This document shows positions 9,137-16,757 of a DNA stretch of 64,000 bases, piece by piece (the first letter of the stretch is position 1; every line of letters starts with the position of its first letter). A model generated the notes under the pieces. That model did no database searches. It saw nothing but the letters and a program-made list of their open reading frames with translations, and was not told the origin of the DNA. This DNA comes from Humisphaera borealis (GTDB taxonomy: Bacteria; Planctomycetota; Phycisphaerae; Tepidisphaerales; Tepidisphaeraceae). The stretch spans positions 744,001-808,000 of the forward strand of contig NZ_CP063458.1 in assembly GCF_015169395.1 (NCBI RefSeq), in the 5' to 3' direction. A program made the position numbers and the translations under genes.

Positions 9137-10519
9137 ATGCAATCCGTCGATCATCGCGGCATGACCGCCGTCATCCGTCTTCTGATCGCGGCGATTGTCG
9201 CGATGCAATTCACCTCGGCGATTCACGCGGCCGAAGCGGTCAAGCCGAACATCGTCATCATCCTGTCCGACGATCAGGGTCGAGGCGATTACTCGGCGTT
9301 TGGAACGAAAGACATTCGCACGCCGGGGATCGATCGCCTGTACGCCGAGGGAATGGGGTTCGACAACTTCTTTGCCAATTGCCCGGTCTGTTCGCCGACG
9401 CGCGCGGCTCTGATGTCCGGTTGCTATCCGGATCGGGTTGGCGTGCCGGGGGTCATTCGCGACATCAAGACCAACTCCTGGGGCTACCTGGCACAGCATG
9501 CGACGCTTTTGCCCAAGGTGTTGAAGACGGCGGGGTACCACTCGGCGATCGTCGGCAAGTGGCACCTGGGCCTGGAGCCGGAAAATCTTCCGCTGGCCCG
9601 CGGCTTCGACCACTTTCACGGCTTCCTCGACGACATGATGGACGACTACTACACGCACCTTCGCAACGGCCACAACTTCATGCGAAGGGACCTCAAGGAG
9701 ATCGACCCCGAGGGACATGCGACAGATCTGTTCACCCAGTGGGCCTGTGACTACATTCGCGAACGGGCCCAGGCGGGCGGACCGTTCCTTCTATACCTGG
9801 CGTATAACGCGCCCCACGACCCCGTTCAGCCTAAATCCGATTGGCTCGCGAAGGTAAAGACGCGCGAACCGAACATGCCTTCCAATCGTCAGAAACTGGT
9901 CGCCTTGATCGAACACATGGATGACGGGATCGGACAGGTACTGCGTACCCTCGACGAGACAAAGCTGGCGGCCAATACGATGGTGTGCTTCTCGTCCGAC
10001 AACGGTGGCATACTGGCCAACGGTGCCAACAACGGCCCGTATCGAGGCGGCAAGCAGATGACCTACGACGGCGGATTGCGGGTGCCCTTTGCCATCCGCT
10101 GGCCAGCCAGGATCAAACCCGGGACGACCTCCGCCCGCCGGGCACTGACCATGGACATCTACGCCACGGCTTGCGAGGTATCAGGTGTGACGCCGCCTAA
10201 AGACATCGACGGCGTCAGCTTCCTGCCGACGCTGCTCGGGCAGGAACAGCCAGACACCGATCGGGCCGAATACTTTGTCCGGCGTGAGGGCGGACCTCAG
10301 TATGGAGGAAAGACCATCGAGGCTCTTCGGATGGGCGACTGGAAGCTGGTACTGAACAGCCCCTTTGCACCCGCTGAACTCTTCAACGTGAAAGCCGACC
10401 CGGCTGAGACGACCGACCTTGCCTCCAGGGAGAAAAAGAAGTTCCTGGAACTGTCCGCCGAACTGCGACGGCACATTCAACGCGGCGGGCAGGTGCCGTG
10501 GCAGAAGTCGGAACAGTAG
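9137..10519 (+). CDS. Exported sulfatase (formylglycine-dependent)
   Basis: A 460-residue protein of the alkaline-phosphatase superfamily. The sulfatase signature CSPTR is at residues 85-89; Cys85 would be converted to formylglycine by a maturase encoded elsewhere. Metal-binding aspartates are in LSDDQG (45-46), and GKWHLG and SDNGG are the other conserved blocks. A hydrophobic signal segment (about 11-32, ending IHAAEA) indicates export. Start at 9137; an in-frame ATG at 9161 would give a tighter signal peptide. It follows ThuA and a Gfo/Idh/MocA gene, which suggests desulfation of a polysaccharide or other sulfate ester before sugar oxidation; the substrate is not identifiable. Confidence 0.92.
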   Translation: MQSVDHRGMTAVIRLLIAAIVAMQFTSAIHAAEAVKPNIVIILSDDQGRGDYSAFGTKDIRTPGIDRLYAEGMGFDNFFANCPVCSPTRAALMSGCYPDRVGVPGVIRDIKTNSWGYLAQHATLLPKVLKTAGYHSAIVGKWHLGLEPENLPLARGFDHFHGFLDDMMDDYYTHLRNGHNFMRRDLKEIDPEGHATDLFTQWACDYIRERAQAGGPFLLYLAYNAPHDPVQPKSDWLAKVKTREPNMPSNRQKLVALIEHMDDGIGQVLRTLDETKLAANTMVCFSSDNGGILANGANNGPYRGGKQMTYDGGLRVPFAIRWPARIKPGTTSARRALTMDIYATACEVSGVTPPKDIDGVSFLPTLLGQEQPDTDRAEYFVRREGGPQYGGKTIEALRMGDWKLVLNSPFAPAELFNVKADPAETTDLASREKKKFLELSAELRRHIQRGGQVPWQKSEQ

Positions 10520-10601
10520 AGCAGCACAACGAGGGACGCTGCGATTCGCGATGACTCCAGAATGGCCGAAGGCGAGCGGCTCTGCTGTCCTTCGGCAGCT
10601 A

Positions 10602-11018
10602 TCAGGTGGTCGATCCGTCCGTCCCCACGGCAGCCGGCACCTCGACGGCGGGTACTGACTCTGGGGCCGCAGGCGTGGCGACCTCGAGGGTCTCCACGGC
10701 GGCTGACTCGACCGCAGGGGCGACAACAGCCGCTACTTTGCTGGCGGGTTTGCTCTTCTTCCTCGGGGCGATCTTCTTGGGTGCCGGCTTCTTCGCTGCT
10801 GGCTTTTTGGACGCAGCCTTCGCGGCGGGCTTGGCCTTCTTCACCGGCGACTTGGACTTGGCCGCCGGCTTGGCGGATTTCTTCATCGACGGCTTTACTG
10901 CCGACTTCTTGGCCGGCTTGGCTGCCTTCCCGGTGGCTTTAGCCTTCGTCTTGGCCTTGGCCGCTGGCTTTGTACTGCCGACGCTTTTCTTTTTGACGCT
11001 GCTCTTTGCCTTTGCCAT
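10602..11018 (-). CDS. Histone H1-like Lys/Ala/Pro-rich protein
   Basis: A 138-residue protein of very biased composition. Residues 1-90 are almost only Lys, Ala, Pro and Ser in AKPAAK/KKPA-type repeats, like the C-terminal tail of histone H1 and bacterial HC1/HC2-type DNA-binding proteins. The last 45 residues are acidic and Val/Ala/Pro-rich with no lysine, so the protein is strongly bipolar. Likely role: nucleoid binding through charge. The start has AKAKSS directly after Met, and the upstream stretch contains a CGGGAGACG site. A longer forward-strand ORF overlaps it, but that is a mirror of the low-complexity sequence. Convergent with the sulfatase gene, 82 bp away. Confidence 0.8.
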   Translation of the reverse strand: MAKAKSSVKKKSVGSTKPAAKAKTKAKATGKAAKPAKKSAVKPSMKKSAKPAAKSKSPVKKAKPAAKAASKKPAAKKPAPKKIAPRKKSKPASKVAAVVAPAVESAAVETLEVATPAAPESVPAVEVPAAVGTDGSTT

Positions 11019-11181
11019 GACGTCTCCCGAGAGGAATGTCGAACTGGACGCGGCCGCCCGCCCGGGCGAGCACGCTGGGTGCAGCTATATAAACCCAACG
11101 ATTGGCGAAACGATACGTTTTTCCGCGCCGGCAACAGCCCTGTGGACTGCGGGAGGCGCAGTACACCGATGTTTCACGGGG

Positions 11182-12174
11182 CTACTTCGCGGCCGTAAGC
11201 GACTTGGGATCCACAAAACACTCCGCCGCAGGAACTGCTTTGTCGATCGCCTTCAGATCGACCAGCGCTTGGACGAGCGATTCCCAGCGGGCCATCGTCA
11301 TGCAACCCAGGCCGGAGGTCTTGGTTGCTTCGTTGACGATCAGCGGCTTCTGCACCGCAGCGGACTCGGCCATCGTCGCAGCGTCCATGCTGGGATTCAG
11401 CTTCAGCATCGCCGCGTTCGTCGCTGTCGGGTCGGCGACATAAGCCTCCCACCCTTCGCGGCAGGCAAGAGTCATCTTGCGAACGAGTTCGGGGTTCTTC
11501 TTCACCACGTCGCCACGGGTGATCAGGACGGTGGTGTAGGGGTTGTAGCCAGCTTCCTTGACCAGGAAGGTTTTCGTCTCAACGCCGGCCTTTTTCGCCG
11601 CAAGGGGCTCGGAGGTGACGAAGCACTGCTGGGTGAACTTCTCGTCGGCCAGGAACTGCGCGATGTTCCCGCCGGGTGACGGGACGACCTTGCCCTTGGC
11701 CGCGCCGTACTTTTTCTCGAGGAAGAGCCAGTAGTCGAGCCCCTTCTGGACGGCGATGGTGCCGTCGGCCTTCATGACGCCTTCGATCGATGTCAATCCG
11801 CGTGACGCCCGGGTCATCAGCCCCTGCGGACAGTCCTGGTAGACGGCGAGCAGGGCGACGATGTCATTCCCGCCGGCCCGGGCCTTGACTACTTCATCGG
11901 CCGACGCGACGGCAAAGTCAGCCTTGCCCGATCCGACCATCTGCAGCGCCGGCGTGCCGCTGCCGCCGGGGGTGATCGTGACATCCAGCCCCTGCTTCTG
12001 AAATCCGCCACCCTCCAAACCGGCAGCGTAGAAACCGCCGAACTGCGGTTCGACGATCCAGTTCAGCTGGAGCGACACCTTCCCGCTCTTGCCGACATCA
12101 GCAGCGTCTTTCTTACAGCCAGGGAGGAACGCGAGAAGGATTGCGATGGCGTAGAGCGAGTTGCGCATGGGCAA
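11182..12174 (-). CDS. NMT1/THI5-like ABC transporter substrate-binding lipoprotein
   Basis: A 330-residue protein with a lipoprotein signal (LAFLPGC, lipidated Cys20). The mature part has the periplasmic-binding fold of the NMT1/THI5 (SsuA-like) family: VSLQLNWIVEPQFGGFYAA near the start, then GGSGTPALQMVGSGKADFAVASADE, a typical first lobe. Relatives bind thiamine or pyrimidine precursors, sulfonates or nitrate. It is last in the reverse-strand run TetR, permease, ATPase, adaptor, but its family normally works with import systems whose permease is of another type. No import permease is present here, so its partner is unclear. A repeat-rich gap of 125 bp separates it from the adaptor gene. 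Confidence 0.85.
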   Translation of the reverse strand: MPMRNSLYAIAILLAFLPGCKKDAADVGKSGKVSLQLNWIVEPQFGGFYAAGLEGGGFQKQGLDVTITPGGSGTPALQMVGSGKADFAVASADEVVKARAGGNDIVALLAVYQDCPQGLMTRASRGLTSIEGVMKADGTIAVQKGLDYWLFLEKKYGAAKGKVVPSPGGNIAQFLADEKFTQQCFVTSEPLAAKKAGVETKTFLVKEAGYNPYTTVLITRGDVVKKNPELVRKMTLACREGWEAYVADPTATNAAMLKLNPSMDAATMAESAAVQKPLIVNEATKTSGLGCMTMARWESLVQALVDLKAIDKAVPAAECFVDPKSLTAAK

Positions 12175-12183
12175 CAGATTAAT

Positions 12184-12294
12184 CGCAGATTTGCGAGTTC
12201 ACCACGAGAGGAACGGAAGCGATAACCACAAAGACGCGGAGACACGCCTCGCCGAGTTGCCCTCCGTGTCTCCGTGCCTCCGGGGTGATCTGCG
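12184..12294. repeat. Imperfect inverted repeat between adaptor and lipoprotein genes
   Basis: Outer arms cgcagat (12184-12190) and atctgcg (12288-12294); inner arms near 12235-12246 (gcggagacacg) and 12265-12276 (cgtgtctccgtg) match at 11 of 12 positions. The sequence is unlike flanking coding DNA and resembles the other intergenic palindromes in this window. Confidence 0.6.
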
Positions 12295-12299
12295 TCTTC

Positions 12300-13661
12300 T
12301 TACGGCTTTGTCGCTGGCTGCGTTGCGCCCCGCTCTTCATCGGCTTTGACGGCGTCGATGAAGACGTCCATCTGTTGGCCGACATAAGCCTTGAGGTCTG
12401 ACGGGTTGAACGCATAGATGATCTGCAACACGCGGGTATCCACGCGCTCGGAGCTGTCACCGGTCAGGCTCTTCTTGGGGATCACATACGGCTCGATCGC
12501 CACGAACCGCAGCTTCGCCTGGCGTCGGCTGTCGCCGCGAATACTGGCGACGGCCTCAGCATCCGGGCGGACGCGCATCGCTTCATGCTCGTCCACGTCG
12601 ACGCGAATATGCAGCACATCGGTCTGGCCGACGAGCATCAATGGAGTTTGCAGGACGCCGCTCGGGGCGTACTCGCCGGGACGAACCTTCACCTGCAACA
12701 CAGAACCCGAAACCGGTGCGCGGACGGTGAGCCGATCGATCTCGGTCTGCGCCTTTCGCACCTCCGCCTCGGCGGATTGCAGTTCGGCCTGGGAGATCGC
12801 GATGTCCGGTGCCCAAGTGCCGGCGTTGAGCTTCTTGAGCGTCGCTTCCATGCTCCGCACTTTCGCGGCACCTGTTTCCATCATCGATTTGCGGTTGGCC
12901 AGCTCCTCGGGCGCGACCGCCGAGGCGTCCTCGACACTGGACCAGCGAACGAAGTTTCGCCTGGCCATTTCGTACGACGCTTTGGCCTCGTCGAGCTGCG
13001 CCGTGGCGACGAGCAACTCCTCGGAACGCGTGCCCTCCAACGCCTTGGCCAGTTGCTGACGTGCCTGTTCGGCGGCGGCCTTTCTGACGGTCAGCTCTGA
13101 CCGCGCTTGGCGATCGTCGATCTTAAACAGCGCCGTCCCCTCCAAATCCCAGATCGAGAGATAAGGCCGGCCGGCGATGATTTTTGCGGCACTGGCGTCA
13201 TCCAGGCCGGGCAGGGCGGCGAGCTGTTCCCGGCTGGCGGTGTTGATGTTCAGTTTTGATGCAACCGGCGCATTGAGATCCAGATGCAGGTCCGCCGGGC
13301 GGGTCGCCGGCTGAGTGAGCGGGGCGGCGACGATCATCTCATCGAACTGCTCGTCGGCGCGGCCGGTGGTGATGAGCGATGAGATTCGCCGAACCATCTC
13401 GTGCGGCAAGCCCGCTTTGATGGGGTCGCCCACGCGGGCATAGACGTCGGTCACAATCCCCGCGATTGGGGTGCCGATCGCAATGTTTTCTGTCGCCGCC
13501 TCGATGATGCCTGACCCGGCAACGTATCGCTGGAAAGGCGGCTTGGCCGGCTCGGCGACCGGCGGAGCGACCTTGGGCGGCTTGTTACCCGCGCGGACCA
13601 TGAAGATCGCGAACAGAACGCCGCATGCGGCCAGGACGGGGAGAATGTATTTGCGGATCAT
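12300..13661 (-). CDS. HlyD/DevB-like periplasmic adaptor with helix-hairpin-helix insert
   Basis: A 453-residue membrane-fusion protein from the ATG at 13661 (GAGG 9 bases upstream); a TTG at 13709 would add 16 unlikely residues. N-terminal membrane anchor (about 5-23), first lipoyl half (GTPIAGIVTDVYARVGDPIKAG), coiled-coil hairpin (about 190-300), second lipoyl half (VRAPVSGSVLQVKVRPGEYA) and a beta-barrel. The canonical lipoyl continuation (ALFKIDDRQ) is displaced by an insert of about 90 residues (about 85-175) holding LNINTASREQLAALPGLDDA, a ComEA-type helix-hairpin-helix. Genes for a DevA-like ATPase and DevC-like permease are immediately upstream; together they would form an export pump joined to an outer-membrane channel. 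Confidence 0.87.
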   Translation of the reverse strand: MIRKYILPVLAACGVLFAIFMVRAGNKPPKVAPPVAEPAKPPFQRYVAGSGIIEAATENIAIGTPIAGIVTDVYARVGDPIKAGLPHEMVRRISSLITTGRADEQFDEMIVAAPLTQPATRPADLHLDLNAPVASKLNINTASREQLAALPGLDDASAAKIIAGRPYLSIWDLEGTALFKIDDRQARSELTVRKAAAEQARQQLAKALEGTRSEELLVATAQLDEAKASYEMARRNFVRWSSVEDASAVAPEELANRKSMMETGAAKVRSMEATLKKLNAGTWAPDIAISQAELQSAEAEVRKAQTEIDRLTVRAPVSGSVLQVKVRPGEYAPSGVLQTPLMLVGQTDVLHIRVDVDEHEAMRVRPDAEAVASIRGDSRRQAKLRFVAIEPYVIPKKSLTGDSSERVDTRVLQIIYAFNPSDLKAYVGQQMDVFIDAVKADEERGATQPATKP

Positions 13662-13713
13662 GAAAAACCTCGGACAAATCAGTGCTTTCGCATCTTCCCG
13701 ACGCTTCAATCCA

Positions 13714-14466
13714 TCAAAGTTCGTGAACCGACGTCACGATCTTTTCGATCGCGCCATCGTTCATTTTCGCAATGCGGTCGGCGAAGGAGAAAATTCGGCT
13801 GTCGTGCGTCACGATCATCAGCGCCTTGCCGTCGCCGAGCGCCAGCTCGCGCAACAGCTCCATCACCTTATGCCCGGTCTCGGCGTCGAGGGCGCTGGTG
13901 GGTTCGTCGCAGACGATCAGCTTCGGTTCGTGCACCAGTGCACGGGCGATCGCCACCCGCTGCTGTTGACCGCCTGACAGTTGCGACGGGCGCGCCTTGG
14001 TTCGGTTGCCCAGCCCAACCCGCTCGAGCATCGCCGCGCCGCGTTCGATTGCTTCGCCGCGCTTCACGCCGTTGATCAGCAGCGGCACGGCGGCGTTTTC
14101 GGCTGCGGTCAGGCTGGGAAGAAGATTGAACGCCTGGAACACGAACCCGATCGTCTTCCCGCGGTAGCGCGTTTTGTCGCCGCCGGCCATGTGCTTGAAG
14201 TCGTGGCCGAAGACACGGCAGTCCCCTTCGTTCTGGTCGAGAATGCCGGCGATGACGGAAATCAGTGTCGTCTTCCCGCACCCGCTGGGACCGACCAGCA
14301 TCAGCAGTTCACCAGTCGAGACGGTGAGGTCAACGCCGCGCAGCGCCACGACCATCGCCTGGCCGTCACCGTAGGTCTTGGTGACGCCGCGACAGGCGAC
14401 AGCGACGGACGGATCGTCCCAGGGTGTCTGGGCGGGAGCGTAGTTGAGGGATGGCGCTGTGGACAT
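13714..14466 (-). CDS. ABC transporter ATP-binding protein, DevA/LolD/MacB-like
   Basis: A 250-residue ATPase. Walker A GPSGCGKTT at 59-67, Q-loop in FVFQAFNLLPSLT (106-120), signature LSGGQQQR at 163-170, Walker B LIVCDEP at 183-189 with the catalytic glutamate, and the switch histidine in IVTHDSRI. The ENAAVPLL segment after the Q-loop is typical of the DevA/LolD/MacB group that powers lipid, lipoprotein or drug export rather than import. It lies between a four-helix permease and an HlyD-like adaptor, the DevB-C-A gene set known from cyanobacterial glycolipid export. The cargo here is unknown. A 200-bp repeat-rich gap separates it from the permease. Confidence 0.93.
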   Translation of the reverse strand: MSTAPSLNYAPAQTPWDDPSVAVACRGVTKTYGDGQAMVVALRGVDLTVSTGELLMLVGPSGCGKTTLISVIAGILDQNEGDCRVFGHDFKHMAGGDKTRYRGKTIGFVFQAFNLLPSLTAAENAAVPLLINGVKRGEAIERGAAMLERVGLGNRTKARPSQLSGGQQQRVAIARALVHEPKLIVCDEPTSALDAETGHKVMELLRELALGDGKALMIVTHDSRIFSFADRIAKMNDGAIEKIVTSVHEL

Positions 14467-14480
14467 TGGAGTAGTGGGTC

Positions 14481-14666
14481 AATGACAAATGACAAATGAC
14501 GAAGTTCGAATGGCGAATGAAGCACCAAGACTCAAATCTGAGATTTCAAATCTCAGACCTTAAATCTCAGATCAGTGCCTAACCTCCAGGCTTTTCCTTC
14601 GAACATTCGATCATTGGACATTCGAGCTTTACTCGTCATTCGAATTTCTTCATTCGTCCTTCGAAC
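14481..14666. repeat. AT-rich palindromic repeat region inside the ABC exporter operon
   Basis: The gap between permease and ATPase is much poorer in GC than its surroundings and made of short related pieces: gacaaatgacaaatgac (7-bp period), ttcgaatggcgaatgaag answered in reverse by cattcgaatttcttcattcg, and a near-perfect small palindrome aaatctgagatttcaaatctcag (around 14534-14556). No start codon with a ribosome site is found in it. It probably folds into hairpins in the operon mRNA. Confidence 0.7.
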
Positions 14667-15815
14667 CTAGGCTTTAAACACAATCGCCGGCTCCAGCCTC
14701 AGGACCTTCAGCATGCCGAACAGTCCGGCGACCATGCAGCAGGCGATGACAGCAACCGCACCGACCACGGGGATCTGCCACGCCATATGAAACGCCAGTC
14801 CACCAGCGGCAAACGCGATGCCGCTGAGGCTCGCGAAGCCCAGGCCGATTCCATAGCCGACAAGGCCTACCACGCAAACCTGGATCACCAGCATCCTGAG
14901 CACCGCGGCATTGCTGGCACCCATCGCCTTGAGCGCTCCGAAGTGCCGGATGTTGTCCAGCACGAAGGTGTAGAACGTCTGGCCCGCCACCAGCAGGCCG
15001 ATGACGAACCCGAGCCCGATGGTCATGCCGAAGTTCACGAGAATGCCGGTCTTGTCGATGATGTAGGTCGCCGCGTCCCACTGGAAGTCGGCGGGGGTCC
15101 GGGCGTCGAGACCGGTCTTCTGGCGGATCAAGCCGGCGACGGTGGCGCGGTCAACGCCGGGCTTGAGCTTCACGAGGACAAACTGCGTCTGCTTGCGCTC
15201 CGGCGGGGCCATCGCCAGCGCCCGACTGTAGGTCGTATAGATGACAGGTTCCCAGAAGAACTCAGGCGTGGCGCGATATGTGCCCGCAATGATCGCCTCG
15301 TGGTCGTTGAGGGAGATGCGCTCGCCCACGTTGATCGCTCGTTTGTCCAGCAGGGTCATCTTGAGCTTGTCGGCCAGGTCGGCGTTATTGACGAGCACGG
15401 CGCGGTCCTGCCGCAGTACCTCAAGTGATCCGCCGACCACTTCGGGCGGGCCACCGGCGAGGGTGGCGTCATCCAGACCGATGACCCGGCTCTGAATCAG
15501 TGTGCCATCGGGAAGTCGGCACTTGATGAACCCCTTGTATAGCGGCACGGCCGCTTCGACGCCTTCGATGCCGCGAACCCGGCTCAGCGCGGTGTCACTC
15601 AGTGGCTTGATGTCGTCGGCAAACAGAACCTGGGGGTCCATCACCCACAGGTCGGCCCATTGCAGGTCTCGCACCCACGATCCGGTTCGCATGGAGTAGC
15701 CGGTGAAGATCGACGCCTGCTGCGTGATCAGCAGCGCGGCGAACGCCACGCCAGCCACCAGGGCGATGTACTTCAGGCGATCGCCGACCAGCATTTTCAG
15801 GGCAACCCACATCAT
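14667..15815 (-). CDS. ABC transporter permease, DevC/FtsX-like
   Basis: A 382-residue membrane protein with the DevC/MacB-type layout: one N-terminal helix (about 14-36), a soluble extracytoplasmic domain of about 200 residues, then three helices in the last 130 residues (LVNFGMTIGLGFVIGLLVAG; VCVVGLVGYGIGLGFA; VVGAVAVIACCMVAGLFG). The GALKAMGAS motif between helices is the FtsX-type coupling segment. The length matches DevC. Two adjacent ATGs (15815 and 15812) exist; the first overlaps the TetR stop by 4 bases (ATGA), indicating translational coupling. It would move a lipid or hydrophobic compound with the ATPase and adaptor encoded next. Confidence 0.9.
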   Translation of the reverse strand: MMWVALKMLVGDRLKYIALVAGVAFAALLITQQASIFTGYSMRTGSWVRDLQWADLWVMDPQVLFADDIKPLSDTALSRVRGIEGVEAAVPLYKGFIKCRLPDGTLIQSRVIGLDDATLAGGPPEVVGGSLEVLRQDRAVLVNNADLADKLKMTLLDKRAINVGERISLNDHEAIIAGTYRATPEFFWEPVIYTTYSRALAMAPPERKQTQFVLVKLKPGVDRATVAGLIRQKTGLDARTPADFQWDAATYIIDKTGILVNFGMTIGLGFVIGLLVAGQTFYTFVLDNIRHFGALKAMGASNAAVLRMLVIQVCVVGLVGYGIGLGFASLSGIAFAAGGLAFHMAWQIPVVGAVAVIACCMVAGLFGMLKVLRLEPAIVFKA

Positions 15816-16522
15816 GGCTTGGCCTCCGCGTGAGCGGCAGATGCGACCCTCAACCGTTCGAGATCGGCCGGCGGGTAGTTTGCCGGCTCGCGGGCGACGC
15901 CGCGGACCAGCGACCAGACCATCACGTCAATGCGGTCGGCGACGGTTGCCCATTCGATCCAGGGGTCATCGTGCAGTGTGATCTGCAGCGACGTCACGCC
16001 ATGCACGCCGGCCCACATGGTTTGCGCGACCAGGTGCGTATCGGTGAGGCCGTCGCGGAGCATGCCCCGGGCGGCGGCTTCCACCACGCACTTATGCAGG
16101 TACGCGTAGCCGTCCTCGGCGGGGTCGCCCTTCTTGGCCAGCTCGGCGCAGGTCAGCTCGTCGCCGAGGGCGGCGGCCTTGCTGGTCATGAACATCAGGC
16201 GGTAGTGGTTCGGGTGCTGAAGCCCGAAGTGGATGTACCCGGTGCCGATCGCCGCGATGCGGGCGAGCGGGTCGGTGATCTGGTCTGCCTCGAGGCAGAT
16301 ACCAGCGAGCGCCTTGAAGTCTTCGTGCGCCAGCTCCCGGAACAGCGCCTCTTTGTCGGCAAAGTGAACGTAGATCGCGGCGGGGGTGTACTCGATCGCC
16401 TCTGCGATCTTGCGGAGCGAGACATTGTCAAACCCATGATTGGCGAACAGTTCACGTGCCGCATCCATGATCTTGGTGCGGGTGGCGTGGCGTTCGCGTT
16501 CGCGGCGGTCTTGAGAAGCCAT
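15812..16522 (-). CDS. TetR/AcrR family transcriptional regulator
   Basis: A 236-residue regulator from the ATG at 16522, which has GAGG 7 bases upstream; a TTG at 16540 would add six residues. The N-terminal helix-turn-helix is clear: TRTKIMDAARELFANHGFDN, then SLRKIAEAIEYTPAAIYVHF (about 33-53). The C-terminal ligand-binding part resembles the TetR_C_13/WHG-type family (MFMTSKAAALGDE, THLVAQTMWAGVHGVTSL). It is the first gene of the exporter operon and overlaps the permease by 4 bases, so it most likely represses its own operon until a ligand, perhaps the exported compound, binds. A TGAAC-AGT-GTTCA palindrome just upstream is its likely operator. Confidence 0.92.
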   Translation of the reverse strand: MASQDRRERERHATRTKIMDAARELFANHGFDNVSLRKIAEAIEYTPAAIYVHFADKEALFRELAHEDFKALAGICLEADQITDPLARIAAIGTGYIHFGLQHPNHYRLMFMTSKAAALGDELTCAELAKKGDPAEDGYAYLHKCVVEAAARGMLRDGLTDTHLVAQTMWAGVHGVTSLQITLHDDPWIEWATVADRIDVMVWSLVRGVAREPANYPPADLERLRVASAAHAEAKP

Positions 16523-16551
16523 GGCTGCCTCGGTGAACAAAGAAAATATAG

Positions 16552-16564
16552 TGAACAGTGTTCA
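16552..16564 (-). promoter_or_regulatory. Probable TetR operator (TGAAC-N3-GTTCA)
   Basis: A perfect palindrome with 5-bp arms around AGT lies 30-42 bases upstream of the TetR start, in an AT-rich stretch. A further TGAACA half-site occurs at 16535-16540. Position and symmetry fit autoregulation of the exporter operon; binding is inferred. Confidence 0.6.
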
Positions 16565-16757
16565 GTAAGTCAACATTGTATACTTATTTATCGGTGTGCA
16601 TACGTGGGGCTTGAATGAACGGTGCGGGCTGGTCGTCCGGAAACTGGAACGCCAGAGGTTGCCGGCATTGAGCGAGCCCGGCATTCGACCGAAAGCCTTC
16701 AATAGCAAAAAGGCGATTTCGTAACCCGTCCTCTGTCAATCAGCCGGTTGTCCTGCC

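Noticed and set aside
10606-11679. A 357-codon forward ORF over the histone-like gene
   Set aside because: It is the complement of the Lys/Ala repeats and extends into the binding-protein gene on the other strand; the reverse reading has a clear composition and start.
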